Shown piece after piece: positions 8,766 through 17,461 of a stretch of DNA of 40,212 nt (positions are counted from its first letter, which is position 1; each line of letters opens with the position of its first letter). The translations under genes were made by a program, and so were the position numbers. This stretch comes from an uncultured Acetobacteraceae bacterium. GTDB lineage: Bacteria > Pseudomonadota > Alphaproteobacteria > Acetobacterales > Acetobacteraceae. Below the pieces are notes generated by a model. It saw only the letters and a list, made by a program, of their open reading frames with translations, ran no database searches and was not told the origin of the DNA. The stretch lies in the NCBI GenBank assembly GCA_903918195.1, contig CAIXDS010000114.1:1-40212 (forward strand), in the 5' to 3' direction.

Positions 8766-8843
8766 GGTTCCCCTCCGTTCTTGTTCAAAATTGTTGAGCG
8801 AGGCGGGCTCCGTCAGCGCTTAGCACGTGACCGGGTTGGCGCG

Positions 8844-9146
8844 CTAACGGGCGCCCGGCCGCAGAAAGTCGGGCAGTTCCGGTTCACGGTCGATCAGGTC
8901 GGCGAATAAATGCTCGAAGGGTTGCCCCGCCAGGGCCGCCGCCACCCCGTCCAGCGCATCGTCGATCTGCCGCGCCTCCCCGGCCTCCAGCACGCGCACG
9001 GCGGAGTCCACGTGCACCAGCACCTGCGTGCCAGCCGGCACCGCGCCGACCAGCAGCATCGACACGCGCCGGACCTCGCCGCGCCGTTCGCACATCGCGG
9101 CGTGTTCGTCGCCCTCGACCACCGTCATCGGGATGCCGATGCACAT
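8844..9146 (-). CDS. hupF: HypC-family chaperone HupF
   Basis: A 100-residue HypC/HupF-type chaperone that starts MCIGIP, keeping Cys2. HupF stabilises the large subunit during assembly at elevated oxygen and is found with oxygen-tolerant membrane-bound hydrogenases. It is longer than HypC because of a C-terminal extension rich in acidic and hydrophobic residues. The start at 9146 is fixed by the MCIGIP motif; the stop of hupD at 9148 lies immediately upstream. Confidence 0.93.
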   Translation of the reverse strand: MCIGIPMTVVEGDEHAAMCERRGEVRRVSMLLVGAVPAGTQVLVHVDSAVRVLEAGEARQIDDALDGVAAALAGQPFEHLFADLIDREPELPDFLRPGAR

Positions 9147-9147
9147 C

Positions 9148-9726
9148 TCAGGCGGTGCCCCGGCGCTCGTAGGACGAAAAATCGATGTCGTTGCCGAGCA
9201 GCCCCGCCACCGGACTGCGGCGCGGCCCCAGCCGCACGCCCCATCCCGCAAGAATTTCCGCCGCCGCTGCCAGCGCCGGCGCGATCGCCGCCCGCACCGG
9301 GTCGGTCAGCGCGCCGCCCCAGGCCTCCAGGTCGAGCGGCTGGCAGCCCACCAGCGCGAGCCGGCGCGGTGCGCGGCCGAGCAGGTCGGCGGCACTCAGC
9401 ACTTCCTGAAAGCCGGTCTGGTGCAGGCTCATCTTCTTGGCGCCGGTGAATTTCGGCACTTCGTCGTCATGCACCACATGCAGCGTGCCGGGCGGTAATC
9501 CGTAGTCGATGGCATCGAACACCAGCAGGTCATCGGCGGCCTCGACGTGCTGCACCAGGTACAGCCCCTGGGTGCCGCCATCCATCACCTCGACGCCGGG
9601 CGATGTTTCATAGGTGGCATGGAACGCCTCCACCGCCCGCACGCCGAAGCCTTCGTCGCCCCACAGGATGTTGCCGATCCCCAACACCAGCACGCGAGGT
9701 GTGGCGATCTCAGTCGTCACGATCAT
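9148..9726 (-). CDS. hupD: Hydrogenase maturation endopeptidase HupD
   Basis: Nickel-dependent protease that removes the C-terminal tail of the HupL precursor after nickel insertion. The 192-residue protein carries the family motif GIGNILWGDEGFG, with Glu25 as likely metal ligand, the FDAID aspartate near residue 71 and His102. Its substrate tail is visible in HupL (15 residues after His582). The ATG at 9726 lies inside the end of hupC (17-base overlap). Confidence 0.94.
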   Translation of the reverse strand: MIVTTEIATPRVLVLGIGNILWGDEGFGVRAVEAFHATYETSPGVEVMDGGTQGLYLVQHVEAADDLLVFDAIDYGLPPGTLHVVHDDEVPKFTGAKKMSLHQTGFQEVLSAADLLGRAPRRLALVGCQPLDLEAWGGALTDPVRAAIAPALAAAAEILAGWGVRLGPRRSPVAGLLGNDIDFSSYERRGTA

Positions 9727-10456
9727 CGCGGAACTGCCGTTCGCCCGAGATCATGGTGGCGATCATGGTCTGCCGCGACATGATCTCCTCGCGCACCGCG
9801 GCGTAGATGTGCAGGATGGTGAAGGTCACGATCACCCACAGGCCGAGATGGTGCAGCGTGCGCACGTCCTGGCTGTTCGGGAACAAGGTGAACACCCAGC
9901 CGAACAGGCGGGCCTGCCAGGAATCGCGGCCCGCATCCTCGGAATACAGCGCGAAGCCGGTGATGATCATGCCGATATTGCCGAGCGTCACCGTGAAGAA
10001 CATCGCGATATGCGCCAGCGGATTATGGGCGACGTATTTCTTCGGTTCCGCGGTCAGGAAGAGATACCATTTTGCCTCCCACCACACGCCCTTCCACCAG
10101 GTTGCACTCCAGAACGGCAGGTAGAAGATCTGCCGCGCGTGCCGGTTGCCCATGAACGCCCAGTAGATGCGCATCATGAAGAACACCGTCAGCACCTGCC
10201 CGGCGGCGAAATGGGCGAAGCGGATATAGCCGAACTGGAAATGGGCGCTGGCCTCGCCGGTTACCGAGGGCGGTGGCGCGCCGATCAGGTAGCCGGTGAC
10301 GATCAGCACCGCGACACACAGCGCATTGACCCAGTGCCACACCCGCACCGGGGCCTCGTAGACATAGATGGTCGCCCCGCGGTCGGTCTGCACCCCGGCG
10401 AGATCGACCACGCCGCGGAACCGGCTGGAGCCATTCGTCCTGGTGGCGCCGCTCAT
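9710..10456 (-). CDS. hupC: Hydrogenase cytochrome b subunit HupC
   Basis: Integral-membrane di-heme cytochrome b (HupC/HyaC family) that anchors HupSL and passes electrons from H2 to quinone. The 248-residue protein has four predicted membrane spans, with histidine candidates in VRVWHWVNAL, IRFAHFAAG and HHLGLW...LHIYAA. I chose the ATG at 10456; the frame is open upstream but there overlaps hupL and lacks family similarity. It lies 13 bases after the hupL stop, directly in the structural-gene block. Confidence 0.93.
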   Translation of the reverse strand: MSGATRTNGSSRFRGVVDLAGVQTDRGATIYVYEAPVRVWHWVNALCVAVLIVTGYLIGAPPPSVTGEASAHFQFGYIRFAHFAAGQVLTVFFMMRIYWAFMGNRHARQIFYLPFWSATWWKGVWWEAKWYLFLTAEPKKYVAHNPLAHIAMFFTVTLGNIGMIITGFALYSEDAGRDSWQARLFGWVFTLFPNSQDVRTLHHLGLWVIVTFTILHIYAAVREEIMSRQTMIATMISGERQFRDDRDD

Positions 10457-10469
10457 GGCATCGTCTCCC

Positions 10470-12263
10470 TCAGCGCACGGTGACGGTGGCCATGTCCTGC
10501 CCGTCCGGCGACATGACATGGGTGGAGCAGGCCAGGCATGGGTCGAAGGAGTGCAGCGTGCGGATAATCTCCAGCGGCTGCGCCGGATCGGCCATCGGCG
10601 TGTCCAGCAGGGCGGCCTCGAAGGCACCGATATTGCCGGCCGGATCGCGCGGCGAGCCGTTCCAGGTGGTCGGCACCACGCATTGGTAGTTGTCGATCTT
10701 GCCGCCCTGGATGCTCACCCAATGGCCGAGCGCGCCGCGCGGCGCTTCGGTGAAGCCGACGCCGCGGACTTCCTTGGCCGGCCAGGTGTCCGGCGTCCAT
10801 TTCTCCGTGTAGGCGGTGGCGAGGTCGCCGGCCTTGATGGAGGCCAGCAGCTTGTCCTGGAAGCGCCGCAATTCGTGCGCCGCCCACTGGCATTCCAGCC
10901 CGCGCGCCGCGGTGCGGCCGAGGGTGGAGAACAGCGCCCCCACCGGGACGTTGAGGTCGTGCAGCAGCTTTTCCACCGGCTCGCGGAACTGCGGCTTGTT
11001 CTGCGCGTAGCCGACCACCCAGCGTGCCAGCGGCCCCACTTCCATGGCGTGGCCGCGCCAGCGCGGCGCCTTCAGCCAGGAATATTTCGCCCCCTCGTCG
11101 ATCTCGTGGATATCGGTGCGGCTGCCTTTGGTGTTCCGCCCGAGCGCATAATTGGGTTCGGTGATGCCGTCGAACGGGTGCAGGCCGTGCGCCTCGTCGG
11201 GATATTTGTACCAGGAATGGGTCACGAACTCCTGGATCTGCGCCGGGTCCTTCAGGTCGATCGGCTGCACTTCGGCGAGGTTGCCGTTGATGATGGCGCC
11301 CTGCGGCAGCAGCAGCGAGGCCGGCGAATAGTCGTTGGCGTGCTCGGGAATGTCGCCATAGGCCAGCACCGACCGGCCGGACAGCCCGCCGCCGTACAGC
11401 CAGTCCTTGTAGAACGAAGCGATCGCCTTCAGGTCGGGCAGGTACACCTGCTCGGTGAAGGTCACCGCCCGGTCAATAATGCCGGAGACAAGGTTCAGCC
11501 GCTCGATATTGACCGCGCCCGTCGCCCCGGCGCCATCGATGTTGATCGCGCACGGCACGCCACCCACCAGCCAGTTCGGGTGCGGGTTCTTGCCGCCATA
11601 GACGGTGTGGATCTTGACGATTTCCTTCTGGAAATCGAGTGCTTCCAGATAATGCGCCACCGCCATCAGATTGGCTTCCGGCGGCAGCTTGTAGGCCGGG
11701 TGCCCCCAATAGGCGTTGCGGAACGGTCCGAGCTGGCCCGACTCCACGAACCGCTTCAACCGCCCCTGCAGGTCGCGGAAATATCCGGGCGAGGACAGCG
11801 GCCAGTCCGATATCGACTGCGCCAGCGCCGAGGTGGCCTTCGGGTCGGCCGACAGGGCGGACACCACATCGACCCAGTCGAGCGCATGCAGATGGTAGAA
11901 ATGCACGATATGATCGTGCACGTACAGCGCCAGCTGCATGATGTTGCGGATGGTGTTGGCGTTTTCGGGAATGGTGATCCCGAGCGCATTCTCCACCGCC
12001 CGCACCGAGGTCAGCGCGTGGGTGCCGGTGCACACGCCGCAGATGCGCTGGGTGAACGCCCAGGCGTCGCGCGGGTCGCGGCCTTTCAGGATCAGCTCGA
12101 TGCCGCGCCACATCGTGCCGGTGGAGACCGCGTTGCGGATGACGTTGTTCGCGTCAACGTTCACCTCCACCCGCAGATGGCCCTCGATGCGGGTGACCGG
12201 GTCCACCACGACGCGGCGGCCGGAATTGTCGAGGCGGAAGCCGTTCGGCGTATTGATGTCCAT
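10470..12263 (-). CDS. hupL: Uptake [NiFe]-hydrogenase large subunit HupL
   Basis: Catalytic subunit that oxidises H2 at the NiFe centre. The 597-residue precursor has both nickel-ligand motifs: [11 protein letters not shown] (Cys75, Cys78) and [11 protein letters not shown] (Cys576, Cys579). A 15-residue tail after His582 should be removed by HupD. The motifs and length fit group 1 membrane-bound uptake enzymes. There is no Tat signal, as expected, because it is exported with HupS. The start lies 13 bases after the hupS stop. Confidence 0.97.
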   Translation of the reverse strand: MDINTPNGFRLDNSGRRVVVDPVTRIEGHLRVEVNVDANNVIRNAVSTGTMWRGIELILKGRDPRDAWAFTQRICGVCTGTHALTSVRAVENALGITIPENANTIRNIMQLALYVHDHIVHFYHLHALDWVDVVSALSADPKATSALAQSISDWPLSSPGYFRDLQGRLKRFVESGQLGPFRNAYWGHPAYKLPPEANLMAVAHYLEALDFQKEIVKIHTVYGGKNPHPNWLVGGVPCAINIDGAGATGAVNIERLNLVSGIIDRAVTFTEQVYLPDLKAIASFYKDWLYGGGLSGRSVLAYGDIPEHANDYSPASLLLPQGAIINGNLAEVQPIDLKDPAQIQEFVTHSWYKYPDEAHGLHPFDGITEPNYALGRNTKGSRTDIHEIDEGAKYSWLKAPRWRGHAMEVGPLARWVVGYAQNKPQFREPVEKLLHDLNVPVGALFSTLGRTAARGLECQWAAHELRRFQDKLLASIKAGDLATAYTEKWTPDTWPAKEVRGVGFTEAPRGALGHWVSIQGGKIDNYQCVVPTTWNGSPRDPAGNIGAFEAALLDTPMADPAQPLEIIRTLHSFDPCLACSTHVMSPDGQDMATVTVR

Positions 12264-12276
12264 GGCGGCTTCTCCC

Positions 12277-13347
12277 TCAGCGCTTCTTGGTCAGGCGGGT
12301 GACGGCGGTGACGGCGGCATGCGCCACCACCCCGGCGGCGACCACGCCGGCCACCACGCCGCCGACCCGGTCGGCGTTCGCCTCGATGCCGAACTGACGG
12401 ACGTTGGACAGCCGGTCGTAGAACGGCCCGTTGTCCCAGAAGCCTTGCTCGGAGCAGCCGATGCAGCCATGCCCGGACTGGATGGGGAACGAGACGCCGT
12501 CATTCCAGCGCACCGTGGAGCAGGCATTGTAGGTGGTCGGGCCGCGGCAGCCCATTTTGTACAGGCAGTATCCCTTGCGGGCGCCCTCGTCGTCCCATTC
12601 CTCGACGAACTGGCCGGCATCGAAACTCGCCCGGCGGTAGCATTTGTCGTGGATTCGTTGGGAATAGAACATTTTTGGCCGGCCCTGTCGGTCGAGCTCG
12701 GGCAGGCGGCCGAAGGTGGTGATGTAGCTGATCACGCCGGTCATCACCTCGGCGATCGGCGGGCAGCCCGGCACCTTGATGACCGGCTTGTCGCGGATCA
12801 CGCGGTCGATCGGCACTGCCTGCGTCGGGTTGGGCTTGGCGGCCTGCACGCAGCCCCAGGAGGCGCAGGAGCCCCAGGCCACCACCGCCAGCGAGTCCGC
12901 TGCCATCGCTTTCAGCTTCTCGACGAACGGCTTGCCGCCGTCGATGCAGTACATGCCGTCTTCGTTCAGCGGTGGGTTGCCCTCCACCGCCAGCACATAG
13001 CCGCCTTTATACTTGGTGCGGATATCGTCCAGGATCGCTTCGGCCTGATGGCCGGCGGCGGCCATGAGAGTATCATCGTAGTCGAGCGAGATCATCGACA
13101 GGACGACATCTTTTGCCAGCGGATGCGCCGAGCGGATAAAGCTTTCCGAACAGCACGTGCATTCCAGCCCATGCATCCAGATGATCGGCAGGCGCGGCTT
13201 GGTTTCCAGCGCATGGGCGATGCGCGGCGCGGCGGCGGGCGCCAACCCGAGGCTCGCGGCGGTAAGACTACAGAACCGGGTGAAGCTTCGCCGGGTGATC
13301 CCCTGCCGGCGGATCACCTCGTAGAACGTCTCCGTTGCCTGCGCCAT
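12277..13347 (-). CDS. hupS: Oxygen-tolerant-type hydrogenase small subunit HupS
   Basis: Iron-sulfur subunit carrying electrons from HupL to HupC in the periplasm. The 356-residue precursor has a Tat signal (TRRSFTRF, residues 18-25) and a C-terminal membrane helix (about 329-350). Cys63, Cys65, Cys66, Cys161, Cys166 and Cys195 reproduce the six-cysteine set of the [4Fe-3S] proximal cluster of oxygen-tolerant enzymes such as Ralstonia MBH, to which the mature part looks very close from memory. His233, Cys236, Cys261 and Cys267 should bind the distal cluster and Cys276, Cys295 and Cys298 the medial one. The start is the ATG at 13347 with GAGGG upstream. It is the first gene of the operon. Confidence 0.97.
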   Translation of the reverse strand: MAQATETFYEVIRRQGITRRSFTRFCSLTAASLGLAPAAAPRIAHALETKPRLPIIWMHGLECTCCSESFIRSAHPLAKDVVLSMISLDYDDTLMAAAGHQAEAILDDIRTKYKGGYVLAVEGNPPLNEDGMYCIDGGKPFVEKLKAMAADSLAVVAWGSCASWGCVQAAKPNPTQAVPIDRVIRDKPVIKVPGCPPIAEVMTGVISYITTFGRLPELDRQGRPKMFYSQRIHDKCYRRASFDAGQFVEEWDDEGARKGYCLYKMGCRGPTTYNACSTVRWNDGVSFPIQSGHGCIGCSEQGFWDNGPFYDRLSNVRQFGIEANADRVGGVVAGVVAAGVVAHAAVTAVTRLTKKR

Positions 13348-13422
13348 TGTCCCTCGCCCCTGGCCGTTTCCTGCCGGATTTGTGTCGCATTGTTGCGCAC
13401 GCGACCGGTCAGAAACCTGCAT

Positions 13423-13438
13423 AGCAAGCCATGGGCCA
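13423..13438 (-). promoter_or_regulatory. Sigma-54 (-24/-12) promoter of the hup operon
   Basis: The minus strand reads TGGCCCATGGCTTGCT, which differs from the consensus TGGCACGNNNNTTGCW at two positions. The GG and GC dinucleotides are exactly 10 bases apart. The predicted transcription start near 13412 gives a 65-base leader before hupS. hup operons of rhizobia and Ralstonia are known to use sigma-54 with HoxA/HupR or NifA activators; no activator gene is in the window. Confidence 0.8.
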
Positions 13439-13453
13439 GCCGGTCCAGCGGAA

Positions 13454-13466
13454 CGAGGAATTGATT
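13454..13466 (-). promoter_or_regulatory. Possible IHF site upstream of the sigma-54 promoter
   Basis: The minus strand reads AATCAATTCCTCG, one mismatch from WATCAANNNNTTR. It sits between the -24 box and the upstream inverted repeat, where IHF usually bends sigma-54 promoters. Confidence 0.4.
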
Positions 13467-13513
13467 TCACCTTCGCCGGTCCCGCGCCGCCGGGCGGACG
13501 CGGAGCGACCGCT

Positions 13514-13544
13514 GCGGCTTCTTCCCCGGCCGGCGAGAAGCCGC
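13514..13544. promoter_or_regulatory. Inverted repeat upstream of hup promoter (activator site or phasin terminator)
   Basis: GCGGCTTCT (13514-13522) and AGAAGCCGC (13536-13544) are perfect complements around a 13-base GC-rich spacer. The centre lies about 116 bases upstream of the predicted hup transcription start, a typical enhancer position for a sigma-54 activator. It also lies 70-100 bases after the phasin stop, so it could be a terminator, though no T-run follows. Confidence 0.4.
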
Positions 13545-13612
13545 TGCACGACACCGCGGCGAGAACCCGCCCCGCGGAAGGGCAGGTGCATCGCCGCGAT
13601 CGTCGCGATGCT

Positions 13613-14056
13613 TTACTCGGCCGCCTTGGGGGCCATCCGTAACGGCTTGCTCGCCGCATGCGACCCATCGCCGGCCGCCGAGGCGACGCTCTGCATGCAC
13701 TGCGCGCCGTTGGGGAACCAGGTCCGGGCGCGTTCCACGAACTCCTGCGCGGCGGTCTGGCAGGCGGCCGCGTCGGCAGCCATGCGACGGAATTCGCCGG
13801 ATACCCATTCCTGCTGGGCCGTCATGAAGTCGGCAGGATCGCTGCTTGAGCGCAGGCGAGCGACCAGGTTCTGCGTCTCCGTCACGGCCTCATGGCGCCG
13901 GCGCAGCCAGCCTGTCATCGTCGTCTCGACGCTCAGCAGAAGATCGGCCTGGGCCTTAAGGACGGGGTCCGGGCCCACGTTAAGCAAGGTGCCGAAGATG
14001 GCCGCAGTGTTTTTCTGCTGCTCCGCAGCGCCTGCAGAAGCTGTTGTTTCGGTCAT
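13613..14056 (-). CDS. Phasin-family protein
   Basis: A 147-residue, mostly helical protein resembling phasins, which coat polyhydroxyalkanoate granules. Typical segments are the [15 protein letters not shown] helix, the [20 protein letters not shown] helix and a short Ala/Pro/Lys-rich tail. The ATG at 14056 has AGGGAA upstream and begins METT-type sequence (MTETTASAG); the frame is open further upstream without similarity. It is transcribed toward the hup operon but has its own upstream region. A general phasin-like stress protein cannot be excluded. Confidence 0.75.
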   Translation of the reverse strand: MTETTASAGAAEQQKNTAAIFGTLLNVGPDPVLKAQADLLLSVETTMTGWLRRRHEAVTETQNLVARLRSSSDPADFMTAQQEWVSGEFRRMAADAAACQTAAQEFVERARTWFPNGAQCMQSVASAAGDGSHAASKPLRMAPKAAE

Positions 14057-14594
14057 GTGGATTTTCCCTGACAATCGTGCGACAAAGGCGCGGGTTACGT
14101 GACGTGTCTCCGGAAAGAACGCGCCTCCCCTCCCTGTGGGCCACCCTTGCGTGCTGTCCAGGCGATGCAAGATGGCCGAGGGCCTCGTTTACGGCGTAGA
14201 CCGCCGTAATCTTGTGATTTCTTCCCGAGTGAATCTGCCACCACAGGATCGCAGTGACAACCGCCAATTCAATGACTCAACCAGCAGCATTGGAACCGTC
14301 CGAAAATAAATCGCCTGAAATCAGTCATATGATCGATATGGCAAGATTAAAGTCAAGAAAATGTGAGAGTGCAAGGGTGGCGTAATTGGTGCCTGTCCTC
14401 GGTAACGGTGAACTAATGCGCTGTTCGGACCGTGCATGGATCGAAAGAGTATGGGATATGCTTTACCATGACCGCGGCAAGTCGATCCACGTCTGCGAAC
14501 GCCCGCTTCCAGCGGCCCCGGCCTTGACGTCCGCCTCGCGACCGTGTTGCGGAGCTGGTACGGATGCCCGCAGCGGGCGGGATCGGAGAACAGC
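14057..14594. other. Divergent regulatory region between phasin and signal peptidase genes
   Basis: About 540 bases without a convincing gene. It includes a perfect inverted repeat (14189-14209) and an AT-rich stretch at 14300-14370, probably promoters for the divergent phasin and lepB genes. Frames that cross it on the minus strand are the antisense of lepB. Confidence 0.45.
14189..14209. promoter_or_regulatory. Perfect inverted repeat, candidate operator of the phasin gene
   Basis: TTACGGCG and CGCCGTAA flank a 5-base centre (TAGAC), about 130 bases upstream of the phasin start. The symmetry and spacing suit a dimeric repressor such as PhaR, but PhaR's known sites are different in sequence, so the regulator is unknown. 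Confidence 0.35.
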
Positions 14595-14645
14595 ATGGAC
14601 CAGACCGCGATCAAGGCCGCCGCCGCGGCGCGAAAAGCCTCGTGA
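14595..14645 (+). CDS. Possible 16-residue leader peptide before lepB
   Basis: An ATG at 14595 with GGAGA six bases upstream opens a 16-codon frame (MDQTAIKAAAAARKAS) whose stop overlaps the GTG of lepB as GTGA. It could be a translated leader that couples lepB expression, or the true start of LepB with a frameshift. No homologue is known to me. Confidence 0.3.
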   Translation: MDQTAIKAAAAARKAS

Positions 14646-15565
14646 CGCAGGGCAATCCCTCCGGCCGCGGCCGGGCGATGTGGGCCGCGCTGCTCTCGTT
14701 CTTCGTCCCCGGGCTTGGCCAGGTCTATGCCCGCCGCCCGCGCGCGGCCGTCCTGTTCGCCGCTGCCTCCATCGTCATCGCATCGGCTTTCGTCGTGCTG
14801 CTGCAGGCGACCGGCCCGCTCACCCTCACGCCGGCGACGCTGGCGATGTTCCTGGCGCTGGCGCTCGCCACGCTGGCGCTGAACGGTGCCGCCGCGGTGC
14901 ACGCCTGGCGCGCGGTGCGGCGCGGGCGCGATCCGGCGCGGCCGGGCTGGCGGCGCTCCACCTGGACCTGGGGGGTGGTGCTGGTGGGGATCAGCCTGGG
15001 TTTCGAACTGCTGCCCGGCGATCTCGGCTGGAACGCGTTCCGCGTGCCGTCGGAATCCATGCTGCCGACGCTGGAGGTCGGCGACCGCTTCGTCACCCTG
15101 GGCACCGAGGCCGCGCGTGCGGCGCTGACCCCGGGCGACGTCATCGTTTTCCTGCTGCCGCGGGACCGCAGCACCGACTACGTCAAGCGCCTGGTCGCCA
15201 TGCCCGGGCAGACCGTCGAGATGCGGCATGGCCGGCTGTGGATCGACGGACAGGAGGTGCCGCACGAGGATCTCGGCCCGGCCGCTCCCCCAGCCGACCC
15301 AGGCGCGCGGCGCTGGCGGCTGACCCTTCCGAACGGGCGCCGCTACGTGGTGCTGAAGACCGGCGAGACCGGCATGCTGGACAACACGCCGGCCACCACG
15401 CTCGGTCCCGACCAGCTTTTTGTCATGGGCGACAACCTCGACAACAGCCTGGACAGCCGGGTGCCTTCCGCGGTCGGTCCGGTGCCGCGCGAGCTGGTGG
15501 TCGGCCGTGCCGCGGTGATCTTCTGGAGCGGCGACCCCGCTCGCATCGGCACCGAGGTGCGCTGA
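14642..15565 (+). CDS. lepB: Signal peptidase I with an extra N-terminal membrane domain
   Basis: Cleaves signal peptides from exported proteins at the periplasmic face. The catalytic serine lies in VPSESMLPTL (Ser139 from the GTG start) and the lysine base in DYVKRLVAMPG (Lys182); the MGDN...DSR box is also present. The first 125 residues form about four hydrophobic spans starting FFVPGLGQVYARR, a pattern seen in small PGLGQ-type membrane domains, so the protein is longer at the N-terminus than the usual LepB. The GTG at 14642 gives 307 residues; an ATG at 14678 would give 295. It is not next to rnc, so this may be a second signal peptidase of the organism. Confidence 0.9.
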   Translation: MTQGNPSGRGRAMWAALLSFFVPGLGQVYARRPRAAVLFAAASIVIASAFVVLLQATGPLTLTPATLAMFLALALATLALNGAAAVHAWRAVRRGRDPARPGWRRSTWTWGVVLVGISLGFELLPGDLGWNAFRVPSESMLPTLEVGDRFVTLGTEAARAALTPGDVIVFLLPRDRSTDYVKRLVAMPGQTVEMRHGRLWIDGQEVPHEDLGPAAPPADPGARRWRLTLPNGRRYVVLKTGETGMLDNTPATTLGPDQLFVMGDNLDNSLDSRVPSAVGPVPRELVVGRAAVIFWSGDPARIGTEVR

Positions 15566-15674
15566 GCCGGCCCGCGCCGCCGCCGGCATGCTGTCGGCGC
15601 TTTTTCGCTTGCATCGGTCCCCCACTCTCCGCTGCACTCCGTTTCGCAACCTGCAGGGATTGGGGGGACACGCC

Positions 15675-16097
15675 ATGGGATCAAATACCGGGGCATCATT
15701 CACCGGCGGCTGTCTTTGCGGCCGGGTGCGCTACACCGTCAGCGCGGCGCCGGCCTTCACCGGCATCTGCCATTGCCGCAACTGCCAGCGCTTCACCGGT
15801 TCAGCCTTCGAGACGGTGCTCGGCTTTCCCAAGGATGCGGTGCAGATCGAGGGGGAACGGAAGATCTACCAGGATACCTCCGATACCGGCCGGCCGGTGT
15901 ATCGCGGCTTCTGCCCGAACTGCGGCTCGAGCGTGACCAGCGAGGTCACTGTCATGCCCAACATGCTGATGATCCTGGCCGGCACGCTGGATGATCCCGC
16001 TGCGGTACAGCCCACCATGGAGCTGTATTGCAGCAGCGCGCAGCCCTGGCTGAACCTGGCCGGCGAGCGGAAACGCTTTTCCCACATGCCGGGGTAG
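15675..16097 (+). CDS. GFA/CENP-V family zinc-binding protein
   Basis: A 140-residue protein of the glutathione-dependent formaldehyde-activating enzyme (GFA) fold. Zinc ligands are visible as GGCLCGRVRY, CHCRNCQRFTG and CPNCGS. The ATG at 15675 begins MGSNTGASFTGGC, matching where the family fold starts; an earlier in-frame ATG at 15588 adds unrelated sequence. Family membership is clear but the substrate is not; most members are not proven formaldehyde enzymes. The gene ends 23 bases from the convergent mlaA. Confidence 0.88.
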   Translation: MGSNTGASFTGGCLCGRVRYTVSAAPAFTGICHCRNCQRFTGSAFETVLGFPKDAVQIEGERKIYQDTSDTGRPVYRGFCPNCGSSVTSEVTVMPNMLMILAGTLDDPAAVQPTMELYCSSAQPWLNLAGERKRFSHMPG

Positions 16098-16120
16098 GCC
16101 CGGCCGGGGTACGGCTCACG

Positions 16121-16846
16121 TCAAGGAACAGCCTTGGAATCGGCGACAATCTGGCTAGCCGTGCAGGTTCTGGCGAGATAGGCAAGGTAGTCGTCACGCT
16201 GGGTTGCATAGGCGTCTTGCGCCTGCTGGTCCGGCAGGTCGTCGGCGTGGCGCAGGCTGGCCGCCGAGGCACTCAGGTCGATGACCAGATCGGCGGTGGC
16301 GAGTACGGGTGAGACCATGCTCAGCAGGAACCAGCCACCGACGATAAATCCGGAGACTGCCCCGGCGGTGGCCACGTTGGTCGGGCCGACCAGGGGCAAC
16401 ACCAGGTAGTGACCGGTTGGCAGGCCGGCCGAACACAACGCCTCCCCGAATTCAATTTCCTTGCGGTGGATGCCCAGGCTGCTGGCGACATCGAAAATTC
16501 CGCCAAGTCCGAGCGTCGAGTTAATGAGCAGCCGGCCCAGGGAGTCCGTCGCCGCCGGGTTATTGCCGGCCAGCCAATGAGCGACCACGAATTCCGGCTC
16601 GGTCAGGTTTTCGTAGACGTTGGTCCCGGCTATCCGCAGGTGCTCCGGAATCCAGGTTCCGGCGAATCCGGCCAGCGGATTGATCACGTAATCGACCGCG
16701 TAGTCGTTGAAGGTAAACATCGCCCGGTTGACCGGTTCCAGGGCATCGGCACGCGCCGGGCTGGCCATGAGCAGCCCGGCAACCAGCGTTGCCGCGGCCA
16801 GGCAACCGCTCGCGACATATCGCCCGTCCGGAATCAGTCGCATCAT
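16121..16846 (-). CDS. mlaA: MlaA (VacJ) family outer-membrane lipid-transport protein
   Basis: MlaA removes misplaced phospholipids from the outer leaflet of the outer membrane. The 241-residue protein has an N-terminal export signal ending ARADALEP, followed by the family's EPVNRAMFTFNDYAVDY block, NPLA, the INSTLGLGGIFDVAS motif and the LPLVGPTN motif. A cysteine at position 15 (ASGC) could be a lipobox, but it precedes the main hydrophobic stretch, so anchoring as a lipoprotein is uncertain. The other mla genes are not adjacent. The 3' end faces the GFA gene. Confidence 0.9.
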   Translation of the reverse strand: MMRLIPDGRYVASGCLAAATLVAGLLMASPARADALEPVNRAMFTFNDYAVDYVINPLAGFAGTWIPEHLRIAGTNVYENLTEPEFVVAHWLAGNNPAATDSLGRLLINSTLGLGGIFDVASSLGIHRKEIEFGEALCSAGLPTGHYLVLPLVGPTNVATAGAVSGFIVGGWFLLSMVSPVLATADLVIDLSASAASLRHADDLPDQQAQDAYATQRDDYLAYLARTCTASQIVADSKAVP

Positions 16847-17042
16847 CGTCTCTGTCCTCGCCGTGGGTAAAAAATCGCAAGAGGATCACGCACGTGCTGT
16901 CTCATATCATACATTGCGCACCGGGCATTGCCCCGCGAGGGTGGTTTTCCCTGGTGTTCAGCAGAATATTTCGTCAGGATGTTGGTTGTTGCAGCCGAAT
17001 TAATTTATTGTGCAGCGCTGCCTCGGCGAGCGGATACGCACG

Positions 17043-17405
17043 TCACCAGAGATTTATCGCCTTCTGGGTGGTCATGCCAGCAAGGCTGCTGACCACCGCC
17101 ATCGTGCAGCCGAGCGCGGTCGCGCCCACAACATAGCCGAGCGCCGCCGGCGCGGCGATTCCGGTCGGCGTGACGCCAAGCGCAGGCAGGTAGGCGACCA
17201 TCGCACCCGCCGAGCCGCCGCCAGCGCAGGCAACCGCCAGCGAATCGAGCGTGATGAAGTTGTCGCCCCGGCGGATCAGCAGAACGGTTTCCTGCACCGC
17301 TTCACTGAGGGGGCCAGTCAAAAGCAGGATCAGCGTGAGGTCAAACATCTGCGCTTGTCCACGCCGGATCGGCGTGGCAATCAGGATCAGCGCCAGGAAG
17401 CCCAT
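17043..17405 (-). CDS. Small glycine-rich membrane protein, paralogue of the divergent gene
   Basis: A 120-residue protein with an N-terminal hydrophobic signal (MGFLALILIAT), a charged linker and two hydrophobic Gly/Ala-rich spans. A DNFIT...AGGGSAG...LGCTMAVVSS pattern matches DYFIS...AGAAAGG...LGCVVGAASS in the divergent gene at 17462-17803. I chose the ATG at 17405; GTG at 17468 or ATG at 17501 would overlap the neighbour's start. No known family is recognised. The paired arrangement and export signals suggest they act together in the envelope, which is inference. Confidence 0.6.
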   Translation of the reverse strand: MGFLALILIATPIRRGQAQMFDLTLILLLTGPLSEAVQETVLLIRRGDNFITLDSLAVACAGGGSAGAMVAYLPALGVTPTGIAAPAALGYVVGATALGCTMAVVSSLAGMTTQKAINLW

Positions 17406-17461
17406 CAACGCGGCACGCAGCCCAACCTTCCCGAGGCGGCGAAACGATCCGGAGAAACACC

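Noticed and set aside
4342-9146. Two HypC-like genes as a possible recent duplication
   Set aside because: HypC and HupF are distinct subfamilies, normally both present in this operon type.
10368-12302. A 644-codon plus-strand frame
   Set aside because: It is antisense to hupL, whose nickel-ligand motifs and length are diagnostic.
14321-15703. A 460-codon minus-strand frame
   Set aside because: It is antisense to lepB, which has catalytic Ser and Lys motifs; the minus frame is low-complexity and resembles no protein.
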